Assembly: GCF_000518685.1 (NCBI RefSeq)
Contig: NZ_JAEB01000001.1
Coordinates: 186,001 to 250,000, forward strand
Direction: 5' to 3'
DNA: 64,000 bases
From: Eubacterium xylanophilum ATCC 35991
GTDB taxonomy: Bacteria > Bacillota > Clostridia > Lachnospirales > Lachnospiraceae
The position numbers and the translations under genes were made by a program. This document shows positions 26,361-33,233 of this stretch, one piece after another. The notes under the pieces were generated by a model. The model was not told the DNA's origin, did no database searches, and was given only the letters and a program-made list of their open reading frames with translations. The number at the start of each line of letters is the position of its first letter. Position 1 is the stretch's first letter.

Positions 26361-26837
26361 ATGAGAGTTGGTTTGGGCTATGATGTACACAAATTCGCAG
26401 AAAACCGCAAACTTATTATAGGTGGAATAGATATTCCTTATGAACGCGGCCTTTTGGGACATTCTGATGCAGACGTGTTGACACATGCGATCATGGATGC
26501 TCTTCTTGGAGCGTTGGCGCTGGGAGACATCGGAAAACACTTTCCCGATACAGATCCCGAGTACAAAGATATCTCGAGTATCAAACTGTTGGAACATGTA
26601 ATGAAACTGATAAATAGCAAGGGATATAAGGTGGGAAATATAGATGCAATTATCATTGCCCAGGCGCCTAAAATGTTGCCTTATATGGATAATATAAGAG
26701 AAAAATTAGCAGAAACTATGGGTATTTCGATAGATCAACTTTCTGTCAAAGCCACCACGGAAGAGGGACTTGGTTTCACGGGAAGAAAAGAGGGAATAGC
26801 ATCTCAGGCAGTATGTATGTTGGTGCCAATTCAATAG
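26361..26837 (+). CDS. ispF: 2-C-methyl-D-erythritol 2,4-cyclodiphosphate synthase IspF
   Basis: 158 residues. MEP-pathway step giving the cyclic diphosphate for isoprenoid synthesis. Metal ligands Asp8, His10 (GLGYDVHKF) and His42 ([16 protein letters not shown]) are present, with [10 protein letters not shown] and [18 protein letters not shown]. Homotrimer in the cytosol. ATG after AGGAGGAATAGCAT. rlmB follows at 42 bp, likely one transcript. Confidence 0.96.
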   Translation: MRVGLGYDVHKFAENRKLIIGGIDIPYERGLLGHSDADVLTHAIMDALLGALALGDIGKHFPDTDPEYKDISSIKLLEHVMKLINSKGYKVGNIDAIIIAQAPKMLPYMDNIREKLAETMGISIDQLSVKATTEEGLGFTGRKEGIASQAVCMLVPIQ

Positions 26838-26879
26838 TAGTCTCAAGTAAATAGAATTAAGATTCGAAGGGAATTAGAG

Positions 26880-27656
26880 ATGGATAGGAATAGAGAATTA
26901 GATAATAATAATGAGTTTCAGCTCGAGGGAAGACATGCAGTAAGAGAGGCCTTTGATGCGGAAAAACCTGTGGACAGAATATTTGTCCAAAAGGGGCTAA
27001 ATGACGGCCCTATTTCCACAATCATCAGAGAGGCCAAGAAAGTGGGCACGCTGATTGACTTTGTGCCAAAGGAAAGACTTGATATGATGAGTGACACCGG
27101 AAAGCATCAGGGCGTAATCGCCAAAGTTTCGGCATTTGCTTATAGCACAGTGGATGATATGTTTGATTTGGCGGAAAAGAAAGGTGAATCCCCTTTTATA
27201 TTTATCCTTGACGGTATCGAAGATCCCCATAATCTCGGCGCGATTATCAGAACGGCTAACCTGGCCGGGGCTCATGGTGTGATCATCCAGAAGAGGAGAG
27301 CTGTGGGGATAACGGCTACGGTTGTGAAGGCATCCGCCGGAGCGATACACTACACCCCTGTGGCAAAAGTGACCAATATAAGCAATACGATGGAAGAACT
27401 CAAAGAACGAGGCCTGTGGTTTGCCTGCGCGGATATGGATGGTGAGATAATCTATGACCAAAATCTCACAGGTTCTCTCGGAATCGTGATAGGAAAAGAG
27501 GGCAAGGGAGTGTCCCGCTTAGTTAAGGAACACTGCGATTTTGTGTCGAGAATCCCAATGTTCGGCGATATAGATTCATTGAACGCCTCTGTGGCAGCCG
27601 GAGTCATGGCGTTTGAGGTTGTGAGACAGAGACTGGCACGGAAAAGTAGTTTGTAA
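26880..27656 (+). CDS. rlmB: 23S rRNA 2'-O-methyltransferase, RlmB/SpoU family
   Basis: 258 residues. N-terminal substrate-binding part (LEGRHAVREAF, VGTLIDFVPKERLD, HQGVIAKV) and C-terminal SPOUT knot with the three family motifs: DGIEDPHNLGAIIRTA, GIVIGKEGKGVSRL and IPMFGDIDSLNASVAAGVMAFE. Methylates a guanosine of the 23S rRNA in E. coli (G2251); TrmH-type tRNA activity cannot be excluded from sequence alone. Confidence 0.93.
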   Translation: MDRNRELDNNNEFQLEGRHAVREAFDAEKPVDRIFVQKGLNDGPISTIIREAKKVGTLIDFVPKERLDMMSDTGKHQGVIAKVSAFAYSTVDDMFDLAEKKGESPFIFILDGIEDPHNLGAIIRTANLAGAHGVIIQKRRAVGITATVVKASAGAIHYTPVAKVTNISNTMEELKERGLWFACADMDGEIIYDQNLTGSLGIVIGKEGKGVSRLVKEHCDFVSRIPMFGDIDSLNASVAAGVMAFEVVRQRLARKSSL

Positions 27657-27660
27657 GACC

Positions 27661-27691
27661 AAAAAAAGAAGCATGGAAAAACCATGCTTCT
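27661..27691 (-). terminator. Terminator of tRNA-Thr
   Basis: On the minus strand AGAAGCATGG and CCATGCTTCT around TTTTT, followed by seven T. It may also serve rlmB, although the plus-strand T tract is weak. Confidence 0.75.
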
Positions 27692-27695
27692 CTTA

Positions 27696-27768
27696 AGCTA
27701 GCGACGGGAATCGAACCCGTGACCTCATCACTACCAATGATGTGCGCTACCGACTGTGCCACGCCAGC
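27696..27768 (-). tRNA. tRNA-Thr (GGT)
   Basis: Acceptor GCTGGCG / CGCTAGC, anticodon stem CATCA / TGATG with loop TTGGTAG, T-arm GGGTTCGATTCCC, discriminator T. CCA not encoded. Confidence 0.94.
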
Positions 27769-27779
27769 TTACTTTTAAT

Positions 27780-27808
27780 ATAATACATTAATGTTGCAAG
27801 AAAATCAA
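27780..27808 (-). promoter_or_regulatory. Promoter of tRNA-Thr
   Basis: Minus strand TTGATT (27808-27803) and TATTAT (27785-27780), 17-bp spacer. Confidence 0.7.
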
Positions 27809-27832
27809 GTACTTTTTTGAAAGGATTACAAA

Positions 27833-29992
27833 TTGGAGAATTTGAGAAGCAAAAAACAGATTTTTATAGCGCATATTTTCACCTACTTTAACTTCCTAAA
27901 CCTTGCCTTAGCTGCGCTGATTATCATATCAGGGCAGTATAAAAACATGCTTTTTATGGGAATTGTTGTATCTAATTCTGCTATAGGCATATATCAAGAA
28001 TTAAAAGTCAAGAAACTCATAGATGCTCTATCAGTTGTGACAGCCTTGAAAGCCAAGAGGTTAGATATTGGTCGTGGGAATATTTTACCTACAGATGTAG
28101 AAAGTGTTTCTGTAGAAGATGTGATGATTGAGGACTTGCAAGTTGGTGATTTTATCAAATTGAGCACGGGAGATCAGATTCCTGTGGACTGTGAGGTTGA
28201 GGTGTCAAGAGGATTTGAGGCCAATGAATCCTTGCTGACAGGTGAGTCAAATGCAATTAAAAAGGAAAAAGGTGACAAGCTTTACTCCGGGAGCAGCGCA
28301 GTTGCCGGAACTGTATATGCCAGGGTGATTCATGTGGGTGAGGATAACTATGCCTCGACTATTGTAAAGAAAGCTAGAACGAAGCGCAGAGCGACGTCGG
28401 AGATGCAAAATACGATTAAGAGAATTATAAAGGTTGTGGGAATCGCTATAGCACCTATCGGTCTTATTTTGTACTATATTCAGCGCTATCAGACAAGCAA
28501 TACGATTTCTGATTCGCTGGTAAATACGGTTGCGGGTGTGCTTGGAATGATCCCCGAGGGTTTGGTGCTGTTGACAAGTATCTCATTTATATTGGGTGTG
28601 GGGCGATTGGCTAAGAAAAAGGCCTTGGTCCAGGAAATGGAGGCTATCGAGGCTTTGGCACGAGTTGAAGTCCTTTGTCTTGACAAAACAGGAACCATCA
28701 CCAGCGGAGAGCTCAATGTGGAGGAAACTAGGCTTTTGACTGATATCTCACAGGCTGAGTTTGATAATATAATATCAAGTATAATTGGTGCATTTGAAGA
28801 GAGCAATGCTACCGGAAGAGCGTTAGCTGCACGGTTTACCGCCGCAGGCACCATGGAAATTGCAGAGGGAATTCCATTCAGCTCGGAGAGAAAATATATG
28901 GGTGTTGAGGTACTTGAAAACGGAGAGCGCATAAGTTATTTGCTTGGAGCGCCGGAGTATCTCACCGATGACAAAGTGGTTTTGGCGGATATTGGGGAGT
29001 TTGAGAATCAGGGGATGAGAGTGATTCTCCTTGTGAGACACTCTTCTGATGCGGTGGTTGCGCTTGGATACGTAGTTATGTCTGATGTAATTAAAGCCGA
29101 TGCTCCCGACACATTTCGCTTTTTTGAGAAAAATGGCGTGGATTTAAAGGTAATCTCCGGCGATAATCCAAGAACTGTCTCGATGATAGCCGGCAAGGCA
29201 GGCCTCAAGAATGCCGACGCTTACGTGGATGCCAGGGAACTGCCTGACGATGAATCAATTAACGAAGAAGCTTTAAAATACACCGTCTTCGGGAGAGTTT
29301 CTCCGGAGAAGAAACGCCTCCTGATAAAGGCTTTCGAGGCAGATGACAAGGTGACTGCCATGATTGGCGACGGAGTAAACGATGTGCTGGCCCTAAAGGA
29401 TGCAGATTGCGGAATCGCCATGGCAGCCGGAAGTGATGCGGCAAAGCAGACTGCTCACATCGTCTTGATGGATTCGAATTTTGCATCCCTCAAGGATGTC
29501 GTTGCCGAGGGAAGAACCATAATATCGAATATAGAGAGAGTAAGTGCTCTATATCTCACCAAGACAGTATACTCCCTCCTCTTGTGCATTATATTCATCA
29601 TAATGCGAGAAAGATATCCATTTATACCGATTCAGCTCAGTTTAATCGGGGGATTAACCATAGGAGTTCCAAGTTTTCTCCTGGCCTTTGAGAGACACGA
29701 AGAGGCAATATCAAAGGGCTTTAGAAGGCACGTCTTATCTATAAGCGTTCCGGCCGCAGTAATCCTAACAATTATTCTTGTTGCCAATACATTGTTGCGT
29801 GGAATGTTAGGTTACGGTGAAGCTGTAGCCACGCTTGTAAATTTCTTCGCAGGAGCAGCTGTAGGCTTCGGAGTTCTTATAAGAGTATGCCTGCCGATGA
29901 CCAAACTTCGCGCCACCATGTGCGCAGTTCTCGTGGGTGCATTTGTGCTGGCTGTAATGTTGATGCCGAAGTTCTTTGGACTTGGGCTTTGA
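27833..29992 (+). CDS. P-type cation ATPase (CtpE-like)
   Basis: 719 residues, TTG start preceded by AAAGGA. Phosphorylation site Asp284 in LCLDKTGTITSGEL, actuator TGES (136-139), transmembrane PEGL (241-244), and hinge MIGDGVNDVLALKDADCGIAM. The block GRLAKKKALVQEMEAIEALARVEV before the Asp is typical of the CtpE-like branch, linked to Ca2+ uptake in mycobacteria; ion specificity here is inference. The N-terminus is short, starting just before the first membrane helix, and there is no heavy-metal domain. It stands alone between tRNA-Thr and a hairpin-rich gap. Confidence 0.9.
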   Translation: MENLRSKKQIFIAHIFTYFNFLNLALAALIIISGQYKNMLFMGIVVSNSAIGIYQELKVKKLIDALSVVTALKAKRLDIGRGNILPTDVESVSVEDVMIEDLQVGDFIKLSTGDQIPVDCEVEVSRGFEANESLLTGESNAIKKEKGDKLYSGSSAVAGTVYARVIHVGEDNYASTIVKKARTKRRATSEMQNTIKRIIKVVGIAIAPIGLILYYIQRYQTSNTISDSLVNTVAGVLGMIPEGLVLLTSISFILGVGRLAKKKALVQEMEAIEALARVEVLCLDKTGTITSGELNVEETRLLTDISQAEFDNIISSIIGAFEESNATGRALAARFTAAGTMEIAEGIPFSSERKYMGVEVLENGERISYLLGAPEYLTDDKVVLADIGEFENQGMRVILLVRHSSDAVVALGYVVMSDVIKADAPDTFRFFEKNGVDLKVISGDNPRTVSMIAGKAGLKNADAYVDARELPDDESINEEALKYTVFGRVSPEKKRLLIKAFEADDKVTAMIGDGVNDVLALKDADCGIAMAAGSDAAKQTAHIVLMDSNFASLKDVVAEGRTIISNIERVSALYLTKTVYSLLLCIIFIIMRERYPFIPIQLSLIGGLTIGVPSFLLAFERHEEAISKGFRRHVLSISVPAAVILTIILVANTLLRGMLGYGEAVATLVNFFAGAAVGFGVLIRVCLPMTKLRATMCAVLVGAFVLAVMLMPKFFGLGL

Positions 29993-30063
29993 GGGACTTG
30001 GGGGATGTTTTGGTTTTTTGGAGGACTTTTGTGTTAGTGATGTTTTGGCTTTTGGGGAGTTTT

Positions 30064-30349
30064 TACGGCTAGATTCTTGGATTTGACAGAATTAGCCGTA
30101 CCATGTGCTTTTTTTGACTGTTTCGTTCATTCTTTCTTGCCAAGAATACGGCTAGAATTGAAGATTTTTGAGTTTTAGCCGTATTTCAATTCAAAAGTCT
30201 ATGAAAGAATCTTAATATAAGTTTTGAATTACGGCAAAATTGTGTGATTTTTGAAATCTAGCCGTAAAATCTTTTGGATAAGCGTGACACGATTTTGAAT
30301 TTGTCTGGGGCGTACGGCAATTTTTTTATAATCAGTTAATCTAGCCGTA
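30064..30349. repeat. Tandem array of four TACGGC/GCCGTA hairpins
   Basis: Four inverted pairs in a row: TACGGCTA 30064-30071 with TAGCCGTA 30093-30100; AATACGGCTA 30145-30154 with TAGCCGTATT 30176-30185; TACGGC 30230-30235 with GCCGTA 30261-30266; TACGGC 30313-30318 with GCCGTA 30344-30349. Loops are 21-25 bases and A/T rich, spacing 47-83 bases. Not coding in any frame that has a start site. Confidence 0.85.
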
Positions 30350-30404
30350 AATTGCTCCTGAGTAGCGCGAACAAGAACAACAAGAATATTTTTCTTAAAA
30401 TCTC

Positions 30405-30433
30405 TTGACAGATAGATTTTTCTATGATAAGAT
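30405..30433 (+). promoter_or_regulatory. Promoter of infC-rpmI-rplT
   Basis: TTGACA (30405-30410) and TAAGAT (30428-30433), 17-bp spacer, about 240 bp before infC, leaving room for a long leader. Confidence 0.8.
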
Positions 30434-30439
30434 AATCGA

Positions 30440-30673
30440 GGTAATGAAAGCAGAGTTATCCACTCTCACCTTGCCGCGTGGCTTAGCCATTGCGAGTATG
30501 GTCATATTATAATAATATCATATTGGTATGAATGTATAATTTATGTGGATAGCTGGCTTATAGACAGCTATTTTTTTGTGCGATTCTTGGGGAATTCGCA
30601 GAGAACGGAGCGCAAGACTGCGGTCGTCGGAGATGTGTTCCGTGGCTAGAAAAGGATTTGGAGGTATAGAGTT
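30440..30673 (+). promoter_or_regulatory. infC leader with attenuator (L20-leader type)
   Basis: About 230 nt of untranslated leader. It contains an intrinsic terminator at 30549-30578 (ATAGCTG / CAGCTAT, 9-base loop, then seven T) before the operon. In Bacillus and other Firmicutes, L20 binds such a leader and promotes premature termination. The position matches; I cannot confirm the L20-binding pseudoknot by eye. Confidence 0.65.
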
Positions 30674-31180
30674 ATTAGCGATTTAATGATTAATGAGCAG
30701 ATCCGCGATAAGGAAGTACGCGTGATTGACTCAAACGGTGAACAGTTGGGAATTATGTCAGCGAAAGAAGCATACTTTAAGGCTAAAGATGCAGGACTTG
30801 ATCTTGTAAAGATTGCTCCTAATGCAAAGCCACCGGTATGTAAGATCATCAATTATGGTAAGTATCGTTACGAGCAGGCTCGTAAAGAAAAAGAGGCAAG
30901 AAAGAAACAGAGAACAATTGATGTTAAGGAGATTCGTTTGTCTCCAAATATCGATGTGAATGATCTTAATACAAAGGCAAACCAGGCCCGCAAGTTCCTT
31001 ACTAAAGGTGACAAGGTAAAGGTGTCGCTCCGTTTTCGTGGTCGTGAGATGGCTCACAAGAACGTAGGACGAGAAGTTCTTGACAATTTCTTCGAGAAAC
31101 TCGAGGACATTGCTGTTATCGACAAAGACCCTAAGATGGAAGGCAGAAGCATGGTTATGTTTATAATGCCTGCGAAGTAA
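30674..31180 (+). CDS. infC: Translation initiation factor IF-3
   Basis: 168 residues. Binds the 30S subunit, prevents 50S joining and checks the start codon. Seen: INEQIRDKEVRVIDSNGEQLG, LDLVKIAPNAKPPVCKI and the C-domain DIAVIDKDPKMEGRSM. I choose the ATT at 30674 because GGAGG (30660-30664) is 9 bases away, whereas the first ATG (30686) is 21 bases away; infC starts at ATT or AUU in Bacillus and at a rare codon in E. coli, which allows IF-3 to control its own synthesis. First gene of the operon with rpmI and rplT. Confidence 0.93.
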   Translation: MSDLMINEQIRDKEVRVIDSNGEQLGIMSAKEAYFKAKDAGLDLVKIAPNAKPPVCKIINYGKYRYEQARKEKEARKKQRTIDVKEIRLSPNIDVNDLNTKANQARKFLTKGDKVKVSLRFRGREMAHKNVGREVLDNFFEKLEDIAVIDKDPKMEGRSMVMFIMPAK

Positions 31181-31215
31181 TTAGAATTTGAATACTAAAT
31201 ATGGAGGAATGAACA

Positions 31216-31419
31216 ATGGCAAATCAGAAAATGAAGACAAAGAGAGCCGCTGCTAAGCGTTTCAAAGTTACCGGAAGTGGCAAATTAGTTCGTAACAAGG
31301 CGAACAAGAGTCACATCCTTACAAAGAAGACTACTAAGAGAAAGAGAAATCTTAGAAAGCAAACTGAAGTTGATGCTACTAACGTTAAAACAATGAAGAA
31401 AATCATGCCATATATTTAA
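31216..31419 (+). CDS. rpmI: 50S ribosomal protein bL35
   Basis: 67 residues, complete: [20 protein letters not shown], then [20 protein letters not shown] and a short basic tail ending KKIMPYI. GGAGGAATGAACA precedes the ATG. Between infC and rplT, the standard order. Confidence 0.97.
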   Translation: MANQKMKTKRAAAKRFKVTGSGKLVRNKANKSHILTKKTTKRKRNLRKQTEVDATNVKTMKKIMPYI

Positions 31420-31445
31420 TGGTTCTTTGAAGGAGGTAATTTAGA

Positions 31446-31802
31446 ATGGCTAGAATTAAAGGCGGTTTGAACGCTAAGAAAAAGCATAAAAGAGTATTGA
31501 AGTTGGCTAAAGGTTATCGTGGAGCACGTTCAAAGCAGTATCGTATTGCTAAGCAGTCTGTTATGCGTGCACTCGAGACAAGTTATACAGGTAGAAAGCA
31601 GAGAAAGAGACAGTTTAGACGTCTTTGGATCGCTCGTATCAACGCTGCAGCAAGAATCAATGGACTTTCATACAGCAAGTTCATGTATGGTCTTAAGTTA
31701 GCTGAGGTTGATGTTAACCGTAAGATGCTTTCAGAGATGGCAATTAGTGATCCAGATGGATTCGCTACACTTGTTGACCTTGCAAAGAGCAAGCTTGCTT
31801 AA
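31446..31802 (+). CDS. rplT: 50S ribosomal protein bL20
   Basis: 118 residues of the usual L20: [53 protein letters not shown] and [12 protein letters not shown]. It is needed early in 50S assembly and is the likely repressor of its own operon through the leader upstream of infC. AAGGAGGTAATTTAG precedes the ATG. Confidence 0.97.
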   Translation: MARIKGGLNAKKKHKRVLKLAKGYRGARSKQYRIAKQSVMRALETSYTGRKQRKRQFRRLWIARINAAARINGLSYSKFMYGLKLAEVDVNRKMLSEMAISDPDGFATLVDLAKSKLA

Positions 31803-31828
31803 TTTTATGTAAATATTGAATTTGATGA

Positions 31829-31864
31829 GAACTCCCGAGAGTTGGTCTTGGGGGTTCTTTTTTT
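31829..31864 (+). terminator. Terminator after rplT
   Basis: GAACTCCC pairs with GGGGGTTC, followed by seven T. Repeat copy 8 begins a few bases further on. Confidence 0.8.
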
Positions 31865-31868
31865 GGGG

Positions 31869-31913
31869 GGAAACGCATATTGCTAGTCTTACTCACGTCG
31901 TTCGTAAGACAAT
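31869..31913 (+). repeat. Dispersed 45-bp hairpin repeat, copy 8 (type B)
   Basis: Head GGAAACGCATATTGCTA, insert TC-AC-GTC-GT-TC. In tandem with copy 9. Confidence 0.88.
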
Positions 31914-31957
31914 AAACGCATATTGCTGGTCTTACAAGCTTTGCTTGTAAGACAATT
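31914..31957 (+). repeat. Dispersed 45-bp hairpin repeat, copy 9 (type A)
   Basis: Head AAACGCATATTGCTG (GG missing at the junction), 11-bp stem with TTT loop. Confidence 0.88.
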
Positions 31958-32031
31958 ATTGTAGAGCAATAAAAATAAACCACTGGCTATGCCGATGGTG
32001 ACGATTCAAAATTGTAAATCTGTATGATTAG

Positions 32032-32163
32032 GCTTCAAGGCTCGTTTCTCTCCCCTCGCGGAAGATGGGGTGAGAGGGAACAAGAAAAAGGTCCAGTGGA
32101 CCTTTTTCCCCGCTCACCGACCGAGGCAGTTCGCTGAAAGCGAAGCTGCCGAGACCTTGAAGC
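32032..32163 (+). ncRNA. Candidate multibranched structured RNA
   Basis: An outer stem GCTTCAAGGCTC (32032-32043) pairs with GAG-A-CCTTGAAGC (32151-32163, one bulge). It encloses three hairpins: GTTT-CTCTC-CCC with GGG-GAGAG-GGAAC (32044-32081, bulged), AAAAAGGTCC / GGACCTTTTT with an AGT loop (32085-32107), and GGCAG-TTCGCT / AGCGAA-G-CTGCC with a GAA loop (32125-32150). The GC content is higher than the flanks. GNA-type loops on the plus strand favour a plus-strand RNA. No match to a known RNA class is recognised and no promoter was found. Confidence 0.4.
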
Positions 32164-32174
32164 TGTGGATTCGG

Positions 32175-32191
32175 GGCTTCCGAAGGAAGCC
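32175..32191. repeat. Short perfect hairpin
   Basis: GGCTTCC-GAA-GGAAGCC, just after the candidate structured RNA and followed by seven A. Confidence 0.7.
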
Positions 32192-32192
32192 A

Positions 32193-32232
32193 AAAAAAGA
32201 GATATGGCTCTTTAGAACCATATCTCTTTTTT
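32193..32232. terminator. Bidirectional terminator next to tRNA-Leu
   Basis: AAAAAAGAGATATGG and CCATATCTCTTTTTT, 15 pairs with a 10-base loop and A/T tracts on both feet. It is placed to end tRNA-Leu on the minus strand and anything transcribed from the left on the plus strand. Confidence 0.85.
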
Positions 32233-32239
32233 ATCTTCC

Positions 32240-32324
32240 TGCGGAAGATGGGACTTGAACCCACACGTTCGCAATGAACACAAGATCCTTAGTCTTGCTC
32301 GTCTGCCAGTTCCGACACTTCCGC
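32240..32324 (-). tRNA. tRNA-Leu (AAG)
   Basis: Acceptor GCGGAAG / CTTCCGC, anticodon stem CAAGA / TCTTG with loop CTAAGGA, long variable arm, T-arm GGGTTCAAGTCCC. The anticodon AAG (A at the wobble position) reads CUU and would need A-to-I editing to read more codons. CCA not encoded. Confidence 0.93.
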
Positions 32325-32347
32325 ATGCAATTTAACACTGCCTATCT

Positions 32348-32376
32348 ATCATAACAAATAAATCGACATTTGTCAA
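32348..32376 (-). promoter_or_regulatory. Promoter of tRNA-Leu (AAG)
   Basis: Minus strand TTGACA (32376-32371) and TATGAT (32353-32348), 17-bp spacer, 24 bp before the tRNA. Confidence 0.85.
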
Positions 32377-32440
32377 ATGTTTTTTGAAAAAAATTAAAAA
32401 AATTTCAGAAAAGATTGATCAGTACGGAAAAAGCCCTGAA

Positions 32441-32899
32441 TTAGAGCTTTTCACTATCTAATACTTCCGAGATAAGTTCCACGCATCGGGATACGTTTCC
32501 GCTTAAGTAGAGATATCCCATCAATGCTTCGAAGCCGGTTGCTCGTCTGTAGTCTGCGACAGAGGCATTTTTGGCTACAGAGTGAGATTTGGCATTTCTA
32601 CCTCGCTGGTATACCGCCCGTTCTTCTTCGCTTAGATATGGAAGAATTTCTTTTATAAGAAGAGATTGACTTCCGGCATTGACTAAACTGCTGGATTTTT
32701 TGTGCATTTTCTTGACATTTCCTCTGTATTTTTCTACGATTAGGGACCTTATGATGATTTCAAACACAGCATCGCCTATGTAAGCCAAGGTTAGAGCTGA
32801 TAATTGGGCAATATCACAGTCCATCGGGCCGTAGCTTTGGTGAAGTAGATTTAGTATATCATTTTCTGAATAATCGATTTTGTTGTTGTTATTTTTCAA
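32441..32899 (-). CDS. mrnC: Mini-ribonuclease III (MrnC)
   Basis: 152 residues of the RNase III catalytic domain without the dsRNA-binding domain. In Bacillus it matures the ends of 23S rRNA with L3. Seen: LSALTLAYIGDAVFEIIIR (dimer and first catalytic Asp), GRNAKSHSVAKNASVADYRRATGFEALMGYLYL with the catalytic Glu near the end (split here over residues 100-135). TTG start at 32899, with GAGGAG 11 bases upstream. A lone gene ahead of the surface-protein cluster. Confidence 0.94.
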   Translation of the reverse strand: MKNNNNKIDYSENDILNLLHQSYGPMDCDIAQLSALTLAYIGDAVFEIIIRSLIVEKYRGNVKKMHKKSSSLVNAGSQSLLIKEILPYLSEEERAVYQRGRNAKSHSVAKNASVADYRRATGFEALMGYLYLSGNVSRCVELISEVLDSEKL

Positions 32900-33233
32900 A
32901 ATAATTGCATCTCCTCATAAAAAAATGTCAAAAAAATCAATTTTGACACAACATTGTCATAACTATACATTATATTTTAAAAAAAAACTAGATATAAGTC
33001 AAGTTCTAGAAAACGTGACGTGCTTGGCTGGTTTATATCTTGGCACTCGAAAACATGCGGGAAATCAAGACTTGGAGAGAGAGTTGGTTTTATGTATAAT
33101 GTGCGTAAAATCTGTGAAATGTTCCTTGCATAATTTGTTGAAAAGTGCTATAATTGTTTCGTGTATCGCTATAGGGGGAATGAGCGTTTTTTCCTCCATA
33201 GCAAAATTTATATCAAAATAGGAGGTATTACTG
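32900..33233. other. Divergent intergenic region between mrnC and the surface-protein cluster
   Basis: A/T-rich, no gene. The left part repeats TGTCA and TGACA around 32925-32965. The right part holds the 33126 promoter and a 79-nt leader ending in AGGAGGTATTACTG. Confidence 0.6.
33126..33154 (+). promoter_or_regulatory. Promoter of the surface-protein gene at 33234
   Basis: TTGCAT (33126-33131) and TATAAT (33149-33154), 17-bp spacer. Confidence 0.75.

Noticed and set aside
32175-32191. CCGAAGGAAGCC resembles the apical part of SRP RNA
   Set aside because: It is a closed 7-bp hairpin with a 3-base loop, and the rest of the SRP helix 8 sequence is missing.
32028-32264. Two opposing frames of 62 and 78 codons
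   Set aside because: They run across stable hairpins and into the tRNA-Leu gene, lack ribosome sites and resemble no protein.
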